NCBI GenBank assembly: GCA_027347805.1
Contig: DAIEQP010000363.1
Coordinates: 1 to 8,728 of the forward strand
Length of the DNA: 8,728 nucleotides
DNA from: Ignavibacteria bacterium
GTDB taxonomy: Bacteria; Bacteroidota; Ignavibacteria; Ignavibacteriales; Melioribacteraceae
Direction of reading: 5' to 3'
The notes beneath the pieces are model-generated. The model ran no database searches and had not been told where the DNA came from. It saw only the letters and a program-made list of their open reading frames with translations. The position numbers were made by a program, and so were the translations under genes. This document shows, piece after piece, positions 1-6,468 of the stretch. Within the stretch, counting starts at the first letter, position 1, and each line of letters opens with the position of its first letter.

Positions 1-162
1 CCTCTTGCTGAATTACATAAATATTCAACTCAGCTTCGCAGCTTAACACAGGGCCGAGGCCAGTTTTCAATGACTTTCTCTCATTACGAAGAAGTTCCGA
101 AAGATGTTGAAGGAAAGATTATTGAGGCTTACCAGAAATCCAAAGAAGGCGAAGAAGAATAG
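1..162 (+). CDS. fusA: Elongation factor G, C-terminal fragment (5' end outside window)
   Basis: This is the last 53 codons of a GTPase that drives ribosomal translocation, ending at TAG 160-162. The frame is open from base 1, so the gene begins upstream. The visible peptide is the end of EF-G domain V: it contains LRSLTQGRG followed by FSMTFSHYEEVP and a short charged tail ending KEGEEE. The family signature here is a Tyr-x-x-x-LRS-x-TQGRG strand followed by HYE-x-VP, and all of it is present. The pattern suits full-length EF-G or the second EF-G paralogue that many bacteria carry. The GTPase domain is not visible, so the two cannot be told apart. A strong terminator follows 15 bases after the stop, so the gene is probably the last of its transcription unit. 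Family identity is seen directly; the paralogue is unresolved. Confidence 0.88.
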   Translation, partial: PLAELHKYSTQLRSLTQGRGQFSMTFSHYEEVPKDVEGKIIEAYQKSKEGEEE

Positions 163-177
163 ATTCATTGAATTTCA

Positions 178-210
178 AGGCGGAAGAAATTCTTCCGCCT
201 TTTTTATTTT
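178..210 (+). terminator. Rho-independent terminator after fusA
   Basis: A perfect 10-bp inverted repeat (178-187 AGGCGGAAGA with 191-200 TCTTCCGCCT) encloses a 3-base loop and runs into a T-rich tract interrupted by one A (TTTTTATTTT, 201-210). It sits just after the fusA stop codon. It is the only convincing intrinsic terminator in the window and separates fusA from the genes downstream. The rest of the 163-255 gap is AT-rich, and no promoter in it can be called with confidence. Confidence 0.9.
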
Positions 211-255
211 TAAACCAACCATTAGTACATTAGAAACAACAATCTGCGGTAATGT

Positions 256-765
256 ATGGAAAAGCTTTGGTCCCCCTGGAGATCAAATTATATCGATTCT
301 TTCAAGCATAAAAAGGAAGATGATCTGTGTGTTTTTTGTTCAGCGCAACAAAAAAATATCTCCGATGATGAATGCTTGATCGTTCACAAATCTGAAAATT
401 GTTTTGTTATGCTCAATTTGTATCCTTATAACAGTGGCCATTTAATGGTTATTCCAAATCGCCATCTTTCAAGTCTGGATGAATTAACCAAAATTGAATT
501 GGATGAGATGATGGATGTTGTAAGACTAACAATGAGATTATTGAATGAAACAATGAAACCGCAGGGGTTTAATTTTGGTGCTAATTTAGGCAAGGCCGCC
601 GGCGCCGGAATAGATGAACATATCCATTTTCATGTTCTGCCAAGATGGAATGGGGACACTAATTTTATGCCTGCTCTTGGTGAAGTAAAGATTATTTCGC
701 AGGATTTATTGGCGACAAAGAAAATTTTAATTGAAGCATTTAACGAAACTCTAGAGAAGAAATAA
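256..765 (+). CDS. HIT-family nucleotide hydrolase/transferase (Ap4A phosphorylase/hydrolase-like)
   Basis: A 169-residue histidine-triad protein. Proteins of this family act on the alpha-phosphate of nucleotides such as diadenosine polyphosphates or AMP conjugates. The triad H-x-H-x-H is at residues 122-126 (HIHFH) within DEHIHFHVLPRW. His124 is the expected nucleophile. The preceding segment GFNFGANLGKAAGAGI (104-119) and the following NFM are typical of the bacterial clade related to mycobacterial Ap4A phosphorylase, as is the N-terminal LWSPWR. Cys25 and Cys28 (CVFC), with His70 and His122, have the spacing of the zinc site in GalT and some HIT proteins; the zinc site is inferred. The start is well constrained: an in-frame stop lies at 250-252 and ATG 256 is the first possible start. 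There is no clear Shine-Dalgarno sequence. The glycerate kinase gene begins one base after the stop codon. The exact substrate cannot be deduced. Confidence 0.9.
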   Translation: MEKLWSPWRSNYIDSFKHKKEDDLCVFCSAQQKNISDDECLIVHKSENCFVMLNLYPYNSGHLMVIPNRHLSSLDELTKIELDEMMDVVRLTMRLLNETMKPQGFNFGANLGKAAGAGIDEHIHFHVLPRWNGDTNFMPALGEVKIISQDLLATKKILIEAFNETLEKK

Positions 766-766
766 A

Positions 767-1948
767 ATGGAAAAGAAAAAATTTAACATACTGATTGCAC
801 CAAACAGTTTTAAAGAATGTGCAGACTCTGTAGAAATTTCTGAATATCTAAAGACATCTTTATTCAGATTACTTCCCGCTGAAATTCGTGATCAAATAAA
901 TTTTGATCTAAAACCCATTTCTGATGGCGGAGATGGATTCTTGCAGGTTTGTCATAGAATCTTTGGACTGGAATTTCTTCACTTTGATGTTTCATATCCG
1001 CATAGCGAAGAAAAATTTTTCTGCCCCGTAGCCTACTCTGAATCAACAAAAACACTTTATGTAGAATCTGCAGATATACTTGGTGTAAAACTAATCCCAT
1101 CTGAATTCAGAAATCCTATGGAATTGTCATCCAAAGGACTGGGTGAACTTCTTATTCATGTCGTTGAATCTATTGAAACAGAAATTCTTGCAGTTGACAA
1201 ATTTGTTATTGGTATTGGCGGAACTGGTACCAACGATCTGGGTTTAGGAATGCTTCAAACGATAGGCTGGAAATTCCTGGATGAAAACGATGAAGAGATT
1301 AATCCAATTCCGGCTAATTTTTATAAGATAAAAAGTTTTGAAGGAGAAAAAATTGAAACTCCTTTTAAGATAGAACTCATTGTCGATGTTGACAATCCTT
1401 TAATTGGCGAGCAGGGTGCAAGCAAAGTATTTTCTCTTCAGAAAGGGGCTTCGCCAGACGAAGCAGAGGAAATGGACCAGGCTTTTCAAGAGGTTTTATC
1501 GGTACTTGGAGTAAGTGAAAAGAAAATGGATTTACTTAACGGTGCTGGAGGAGGTCTTACTGCTGCGTTCGAATTGTTCTTCGATGTAAATGTTAAGTAT
1601 GCTTCCGAATTTATTGTAGATGAATTGAAAATTCATGATACAACAAATAATGATTATGATTTGGTTATTACGGGTGAAGGAACTTTTGATTCTATGTCGT
1701 TGATGAATAAAGGTGCAATGCTTGTTGTTAATGAATTCGCTGAAAAAAATATTCCAATATATTTAGTGTGCGGACAAACCGATGGGGATTTACCTCCAAT
1801 TGAAATTTTACATGTAATTGAAGTTGCAGAATATTTCAATTCTGTTGAAGAATCAATCGAAAAAATTGATAAAGGTATTGAACAAGCCTGTAAGAGAATA
1901 GCAAAAGAAGTAATAAAACTTTTTGCTTCAAAAAAATCTGGTAAATAA
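767..1948 (+). CDS. Glycerate 2-kinase (type I glycerate kinase family)
   Basis: A 393-residue cytoplasmic kinase predicted to convert D-glycerate and ATP to 2-phosphoglycerate, feeding photorespiratory-type, serine or glucarate-derived carbon into glycolysis. Family landmarks occur in order: APNSFKECADS (11-21), SDGGDG (52-57), GIGGTGTNDLGLGM (149-162), DVDNPLIGEQGA (207-218) with QKGASP (225-230), GAGGGLTA (259-266), and DLVITGEGTFDS (298-309). These match the Gly_kinase family (GlxK/GarK-like). Some residues are changed from the common forms: TGEGTFD instead of TGEGR-x-D, and GGTGTND instead of GGSATND. The length is slightly above the usual 370-385. ATG 767 lies one base after the HIT stop codon, with a purine-rich AGAGAAG at 753-759, so translation is probably coupled to the HIT gene. 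The family call is firm. The position phosphorylated (2- versus 3-) is taken from the family. Confidence 0.9.
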   Translation: MEKKKFNILIAPNSFKECADSVEISEYLKTSLFRLLPAEIRDQINFDLKPISDGGDGFLQVCHRIFGLEFLHFDVSYPHSEEKFFCPVAYSESTKTLYVESADILGVKLIPSEFRNPMELSSKGLGELLIHVVESIETEILAVDKFVIGIGGTGTNDLGLGMLQTIGWKFLDENDEEINPIPANFYKIKSFEGEKIETPFKIELIVDVDNPLIGEQGASKVFSLQKGASPDEAEEMDQAFQEVLSVLGVSEKKMDLLNGAGGGLTAAFELFFDVNVKYASEFIVDELKIHDTTNNDYDLVITGEGTFDSMSLMNKGAMLVVNEFAEKNIPIYLVCGQTDGDLPPIEILHVIEVAEYFNSVEESIEKIDKGIEQACKRIAKEVIKLFASKKSGK

Positions 1949-1982
1949 ATAAAATATTATTAAAAAATCGGAAAGTCGGTTC

Positions 1983-2906
1983 ATGAATAATGAATTTGAA
2001 AAAATAGACAAAATTAAAGTTGATGCTCTTGAAGAAATTCTCGGAAAAAAATTTCCTGTACTTGATGACGGATTTGTCCGCGTAGTTGATTATATGGGCT
2101 CGGACGATTCAATTGTGCAGGCAGCAAGAGTTTCTTACGGAAAAGGTACCAAGAAAGTAAATGAAGACCGCGGATTAATACGTTATCTTCTTCGCAATAG
2201 ACATACTACACCATTTGAAATGTGCGAGATAAAATTGCATGTTCGTGTTCCGATGGACGCTTGGCGTCAATGGATTCGCCATAGGACCGCAAATATTAAT
2301 GAATATTCAACTCGATATTCACTTGCAATCGAAGCTTCGCAGAAAACAGATCCAAATGAATGGCGTATGCAGTCTAAAGACAACAAACAGGGGAGTGAAG
2401 GATTTTTTCCTTTTGAACTAGGATCAAAATTATCTGAACGTGAATTGGAATTGCAGAATTTTGCCAGGGAAATTTACCAGGAAAGACTTGATTTTGGTGT
2501 TGCAAGGGAACAAGCGAGAAAAGATTTGCCTTTGTCAACATATACCGAAGCCTACTGGAAAGTTGATCTTCATAACCTTCTTCATTTTTTAGAATTAAGA
2601 ATGCATCATCATGCTCAATTTGAAATACGCTCCTATGCTTTGGCAATCGGAAAAGAAATTCTTGCAAGATGGTGCCCGGTTACTTGGGAAGCATTCCAGG
2701 ATTACAGGACAAATTCATTGGAACTTTCATCAATGGAGGTTCAACTTTTAAAATTAATCGCTGCTCAAAAGAATGAAGAAGCAAAAGCACTTGCTGATCA
2801 GTTTGGCTGGCTTAAAAAAACTGATGGAGTTTTAAAAGCTCATAGGGAACGTAATGAGTTTGAATCAAAATTATCAGTTCTTGAAATTAAGGCTCCATGG
2901 ATGTAA
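1983..2906 (+). CDS. thyX: Flavin-dependent thymidylate synthase ThyX
   Basis: A 307-residue FAD-dependent thymidylate synthase. It methylates dUMP to dTMP using methylenetetrahydrofolate and NAD(P)H-reduced flavin, releasing tetrahydrofolate rather than dihydrofolate. The ThyX signature RHR-x7-S is complete: Arg99-His100-Arg101 to Ser109, followed by TRY (110-112). Downstream, ARKDLP (178-183), TEAYWKVDLHNLLHFLELR (188-206) and AQFEIR (211-216) form the expected folate- and dUMP-binding half. The core ends near residue 242. About 65 further residues extend beyond it, mostly helical and charged, plus about 25 extra at the N-terminus. The total resembles the long ThyX type of about 300 residues rather than the 220-residue Thermotoga form. 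The start ATG follows a purine stretch (CGGAAAG, 1969-1975) at 7-nt spacing. A dihydrofolate reductase gene lies about 1.2 kb downstream. Confidence 0.97.
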   Translation: MNNEFEKIDKIKVDALEEILGKKFPVLDDGFVRVVDYMGSDDSIVQAARVSYGKGTKKVNEDRGLIRYLLRNRHTTPFEMCEIKLHVRVPMDAWRQWIRHRTANINEYSTRYSLAIEASQKTDPNEWRMQSKDNKQGSEGFFPFELGSKLSERELELQNFAREIYQERLDFGVAREQARKDLPLSTYTEAYWKVDLHNLLHFLELRMHHHAQFEIRSYALAIGKEILARWCPVTWEAFQDYRTNSLELSSMEVQLLKLIAAQKNEEAKALADQFGWLKKTDGVLKAHRERNEFESKLSVLEIKAPWM

Positions 2907-2954
2907 TTAGAATCGTATTTCAAGCTGTTTGTGAAATAGAATTGGATCGATGAA

Positions 2955-4043
2955 ATGAAATTTTTTGTATATGTGATTTTGATATTCTTTATGCTCGGAG
3001 AGTTTATGCTGGTTGATGCACAAAAATTTATTCCTGCGGATAATCCTGGAATAAAATATTATGGCAGATGGGACCTTTCTGATCCGCTTCATCCCAGGCA
3101 CTCATGGCCAGGCACTTATCTTACAACTGTTTTCACCGGGAAAAAGATTGGTGTCAGAATGAACGATGGCATCAATTACTACAATATATATATCGATGGA
3201 AAATTACATTCAATTTTACACGCGAATATAATCGGTGATGCCGATTATATCATTTCAGAAAATCTTACTGAAGGAAAACATTCTCTTAAAATCAGCAAAA
3301 GAAATATCTGCTTCGAAAAAGTATTTTCAATTAATGGATTGATCGTTGATGACAATGCTCAAATTCTTGAATCAGAAAAAAAAGAAAAATTAAAAATTGA
3401 ATTTATCGGAGATTCCTTTACAGCAGCAGAAAGTAACGAAGCTAAAGTCCAATCTCTTGAATGGGAAGCCAGATTTCCGGTAACAAATTTCGATTTAGGT
3501 TTTGCAGGTGTAATTGCAGAGCATTTTAATGCTGAATATTCCGGTACATGCAGATCGGGCAGCGGTGTTGTTTGCGATTGGCAGGGTAAAAAAGAATTTT
3601 CAATACCTAATTTGTATGATAGAACATTGATGGAGGCGGAATTACCTAAATGGAATTTTTTGTCATGGATACCTGATTTAATTGTATGTACTCTGGGCTT
3701 AAATGATATGTCGGGATTGAAAGAAAAAGATGGAAGTTATACCGTATCCAGTGCGCAATTATTTCGAAGTACATATAAAGACTTTGTTAAACGATTGAAA
3801 AATCTATACCCCAATGTGAAGATTTTACTAGTTGCCGCGCATCCTGATTGGATTCAGAAAAATGTTAAAATGATAGTTGATGAAGCGAACCTGGAAGGAA
3901 ATAACGATTTGTATTATTCAAAATTCGATTACTATGAAGGGGGTTATGTTGCTAATGGTCATCCTACAGTTGAAACAGATAAAAAAATTGCAGAGCAGAT
4001 TATCAAAGCTATTGAAGAATACTCGTTAGTTGCTAAGAAATAA
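2955..4043 (+). CDS. Secreted SGNH/GDSL esterase, carbohydrate esterase family 2-like
   Basis: A 362-residue protein with a hydrophobic N-terminus (residues 1-22, probable signal peptidase I site after VDA, no lipobox cysteine), so likely exported to the periplasm or beyond. It has two domains. Residues about 30-137 look like the beta-sandwich of the CE2 N-terminal domain (Y35-GRW, WPGTY at 51-55, IYIDGK at 78-83). Residues about 146-355 form an SGNH hydrolase: GDS block with Ser154 (IGDSFT), Gly203 region (CRSGSG), GLND at 248-251, and His336 in NGHPT. CE2 enzymes remove acetyl groups from plant or bacterial polysaccharides. The acidic member usually found two or three residues before the catalytic His is absent (Ala333, Asn334), which suggests a Ser-His dyad as described for some CE2 enzymes. 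ATG 2955 is used because the ATG at 2950 reads into a stop at once. The substrate is unknown. Confidence 0.85.
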   Translation: MKFFVYVILIFFMLGEFMLVDAQKFIPADNPGIKYYGRWDLSDPLHPRHSWPGTYLTTVFTGKKIGVRMNDGINYYNIYIDGKLHSILHANIIGDADYIISENLTEGKHSLKISKRNICFEKVFSINGLIVDDNAQILESEKKEKLKIEFIGDSFTAAESNEAKVQSLEWEARFPVTNFDLGFAGVIAEHFNAEYSGTCRSGSGVVCDWQGKKEFSIPNLYDRTLMEAELPKWNFLSWIPDLIVCTLGLNDMSGLKEKDGSYTVSSAQLFRSTYKDFVKRLKNLYPNVKILLVAAHPDWIQKNVKMIVDEANLEGNNDLYYSKFDYYEGGYVANGHPTVETDKKIAEQIIKAIEEYSLVAKK

Positions 4044-4084
4044 CCAAGATTTCCAAAAAAACGATTATCATCCAGAACGGTAAC

Positions 4085-4097
4085 GGAGAATAATCTG
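4085..4097 (+). promoter_or_regulatory. Ribosome binding site and CTG start codon of folA
   Basis: GGAG at 4085-4088 lies six bases before CTG at 4095-4097, an ideal Shine-Dalgarno distance. Between the upstream in-frame stop (4041-4043) and GTG 4134 there is no ATG, GTG or TTG in this frame. The peptide read from CTG begins (M)KIILIAAVAKNDVIG, which is the canonical first beta strand of dihydrofolate reductase. This site therefore decides the start of folA. Confidence 0.75.
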
Positions 4098-4604
4098 AAA
4101 ATAATTTTAATTGCTGCAGTAGCAAAGAATGATGTGATCGGTTTTCAAGGCCAACTTCCATGGCATTCCAAAAAAGAATTAACTCACTTTAAGAAAACAA
4201 CACTTGGATTCCCTGTAATAATGGGAAGAAAAACGTGGGAATCGATTCAAACTGAACTGCAGGGCAGAATCAACATCGTCATATCAAAAAGTTATAAAAA
4301 AAGTCCTCATGAGAATGTTAAGCTTTTCCATTCGATAAAGGAATCAATTGAATTTTGTGAACGGGAATTGTTAAAAAAATGTTTTATAATTGGTGGCAGT
4401 GAAATATTTAAACAGACAATTAATTTTGCAGATGAGATGATTATCTCCCGAATGAAGAATGAATATCCTGGTGATGTATTTTTCCCGGTCATTGACTTTT
4501 CAAATTGGGAAGATACTTCTCAAATAGATTTCGAGGATTTCATAGTACATACTTATATTAGAAAAGAAAAATTGAACGAGAAGGTATTTGAAGCAGACAA
4601 TTAA
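4095..4604 (+). CDS. folA: Dihydrofolate reductase, probable CTG start
   Basis: A 169-residue enzyme reducing dihydrofolate to tetrahydrofolate with NADPH. Landmarks, numbered from CTG 4095: IAAVAKNDVIG (6-16), the active-site loop LPW (21-23), and Glu28 at the position of the proton-donating acid (Asp27 in E. coli). Next come PVIMGRKTWESI, the NADPH-binding GRINIVIS, FIIGGSEIF near the middle of the protein, and GDVFFP with a following Trp. The first conventional start, GTG 4134, would delete the first beta strand and the substrate-lining Ala/Val residues, so it is rejected in favour of CTG 4095 with GGAG six bases upstream. The length is close to the family norm of about 160. The last 17 bases overlap mutL. 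The gene is in the same frame as the upstream esterase, with a single TAA between them. Function is secure; the start is inferred from conservation and spacing. Confidence 0.93.
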   Translation: MKIILIAAVAKNDVIGFQGQLPWHSKKELTHFKKTTLGFPVIMGRKTWESIQTELQGRINIVISKSYKKSPHENVKLFHSIKESIEFCERELLKKCFIIGGSEIFKQTINFADEMIISRMKNEYPGDVFFPVIDFSNWEDTSQIDFEDFIVHTYIRKEKLNEKVFEADN

Positions 4605-6426
4605 AATATTACCGCAAAATTTGGCAAATAAAATAGCTGCGGGAGAAGTTGTAAACCGTCCAGAATCTGTAGTAAAAGAGCTGATGGAAAACTCTATTGA
4701 TGCCGGTGCCGATTGCATTGAAGTGATTATTAAAAATGCGGGGAAAAGTTTAATCCAGGTTGTAGATAATGGCGCGGGAATGAGTGAGGATGATGCAATT
4801 CTTTCCATTCAAAGGCATGCAACAAGTAAAATATCATCAATCGAGGATTTGGAATCGATTCATACTTTTGGATTTAGAGGGGAAGCATTGGCATCAATCT
4901 CATCAGTATCAATATTTGAATTGAAAACCCAGCTTGCCGATGAAGATCTAGGAACATTGTTGAAGGTTGAGGAATCAGGCAATGTAAATAAAGAAAAGGG
5001 TTCTTTTGGCAGAGGAACATCAGTATCAATTAAAAATTTGTTTTATAACACTCCAGCACGAAGAAATTTTCTGAAAAGCAATCAAACAGAATTAAAACAT
5101 ATTATAGAAACATTTAAAAAGGTTTCTTTAAGCTATCCTGAAAAGACATTCCGCTTTTATAATGATGATGAAATTGTTTTTGATTTTATATCAACTGACT
5201 TAAATGGCCGGATGCAGCAGGTGTTTGCAGATAATATTTTAGATGCTGTGCTGGAAGTTCATCAGCCAACAGAATATATAAGTCTGAAAGGTTTTGTTAC
5301 AAAACCTGCCTATTTACGCAGAAGCAAGGGAGAACAGTACTTTTTCCTTAATAAAAGATTTGTACAAAGCAAGACTGTAAATCACGCCGTGTTTACTGCG
5401 TTTGAACAAATGTTGGATAAAGGCGACTATCCTTTTTTTGTCTTGTTTCTGGAAATAGATCCTAAGAAAACAGATGTTAACGTTCATCCATCGAAATTGG
5501 AAGTTAAGTTTGAAAATGATAAAGAGATTTATGATTTTGTCCGCTCGGTGATTCAAAAGACAATTAGCAGCTACGATCTTGTTCCAAATGTTTACTTTCA
5601 AAATGTTCAGTCTGATTCTGAAAGACTTGGTTTCCAATCATTTCAAAGAAGTGAAAGAGATGATTTTAGTGATAGACCATTTAATTTAGCAAGAAATGTA
5701 AACAGATCTCCAATAATGGATGAAAATGAAATTGATTTGCTTTTTGGAAATCTGAATGACGAAATCAGAAATTCCGCACCAGCTTCACCTGTGAAGACGC
5801 CATTTGATGAGAAACAAAGTACGCAGATTTATCATAAAACAGTTGATAATGAAATTGAAACTCCATTTATAGTTTTGATTCAGAATAAATATATATTATC
5901 ACAAATCAAAAGCGGGCTAATGGTAATTGATGCACATGTTGCGCACGAAAGAATATTATACGAGCAGGCAATAAAATCCTTTGAAGCTAATATTCCATTT
6001 TCGCAGCATCTTCTTTTTCCTCAAACCGTAAAGCTCGATCCTTCCGATTATTTGCTCGCAAAAGAACTTGAACCATATTTAGTCAATCTTGGATTCGAGT
6101 TGAAATTTCAATCAAAAAATTCTGTTATTATTATTGGAATCCCATCAGATGTAAAACTTGAACACGAAGTGGAAATATTTTTGGATATTTTGCATGAATT
6201 CAGGAATAACGAACAAGTTAAACAGCTTGAGGTGAGAGACAATCTGGCAAAATCATATTCTTGTAAAGCTGCTATTAAAGCTGGCGACAAATTATCAGAA
6301 AATGAAATGCGAATACTTGTTGATAAATTGTTCGCTACTACTATGCCATATGTTTGTCCTCACGGCAGACCAATAGTAATTAAAATTCCACTTGAAGAAT
6401 TTGATAAAAGATTTGGCAGAACATAA
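4588..6426 (+). CDS. mutL: DNA mismatch repair protein MutL (endonuclease type)
   Basis: A 612-residue mismatch-repair ATPase that couples MutS mismatch recognition to strand removal. The N-terminal GHKL ATPase shows IAAGEVV (16-22), Glu31 and Asn35 in KELMENSIDAGA, DNGAGMS (60-66), TFGFRGEALASI (93-104) and NTPARRNF (154-161). A variable linker follows (about 335-420), then the dimerisation domain. This carries the metal-dependent nicking motif DAHVAHERILYE (448-459, a variant of DQHA-x2-E-x4-E), SCKAAIKAGD around Cys559, CPHGRP (590-595) and FDKRFGR at the end. This is the set found in MutL of bacteria without MutH, so it probably makes its own nick. TTG 4588 is the only plausible start after the in-frame TGA at 4573-4575, with a GAGAAGG purine stretch at 4578-4584. 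The 17-base overlap with folA suggests coupled translation. Confidence 0.97.
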   Translation: MKQTIKILPQNLANKIAAGEVVNRPESVVKELMENSIDAGADCIEVIIKNAGKSLIQVVDNGAGMSEDDAILSIQRHATSKISSIEDLESIHTFGFRGEALASISSVSIFELKTQLADEDLGTLLKVEESGNVNKEKGSFGRGTSVSIKNLFYNTPARRNFLKSNQTELKHIIETFKKVSLSYPEKTFRFYNDDEIVFDFISTDLNGRMQQVFADNILDAVLEVHQPTEYISLKGFVTKPAYLRRSKGEQYFFLNKRFVQSKTVNHAVFTAFEQMLDKGDYPFFVLFLEIDPKKTDVNVHPSKLEVKFENDKEIYDFVRSVIQKTISSYDLVPNVYFQNVQSDSERLGFQSFQRSERDDFSDRPFNLARNVNRSPIMDENEIDLLFGNLNDEIRNSAPASPVKTPFDEKQSTQIYHKTVDNEIETPFIVLIQNKYILSQIKSGLMVIDAHVAHERILYEQAIKSFEANIPFSQHLLFPQTVKLDPSDYLLAKELEPYLVNLGFELKFQSKNSVIIIGIPSDVKLEHEVEIFLDILHEFRNNEQVKQLEVRDNLAKSYSCKAAIKAGDKLSENEMRILVDKLFATTMPYVCPHGRPIVIKIPLEEFDKRFGRT

Positions 6427-6468
6427 GTTGATTGAAAAACTAAATTACAAAATGAAAGTGAGGATCGG

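Noticed and set aside
201..255. A promoter for the HIT gene in the AT-rich gap
   Set aside because: No clear -35/-10 pair or Bacteroidota-type -33/-7 elements could be distinguished from the AT background.
104..379. Open frame of 91 codons spanning the fusA end and the HIT start
   Set aside because: It overlaps two well-supported genes and the terminator, and its translation resembles no protein family.
2916..2938. Hairpin TATTTCA / TGAAATA after thyX as a terminator
   Set aside because: Seven mostly A-T pairs, a nine-base loop and no following T tract.
2907..3101. Minus-strand open frame of 64 codons in the thyX-esterase gap
   Set aside because: It lies mostly opposite the esterase signal-peptide region, has no recognisable features and no supporting signals.
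4063..4095. Possible stem GATTAT (4063-4068) with ATAATC (4090-4095) around the folA ribosome binding site
   Set aside because: Only six pairs, mostly A-T, with a 21-base loop; it is expected by chance in AT-rich sequence.
4134..4604. folA starting at GTG 4134
   Set aside because: It would remove the conserved IAAVAKND strand of dihydrofolate reductase, which is encoded in frame just upstream, and it has no Shine-Dalgarno sequence at a suitable distance.
2955..4604. An esterase-DHFR fusion by stop-codon readthrough, since both genes are in the same frame with only TAA at 4041-4043 between them
   Set aside because: There is a good Shine-Dalgarno sequence and a DHFR-like N-terminus after the stop, and a secreted protein fused to DHFR makes no functional sense.
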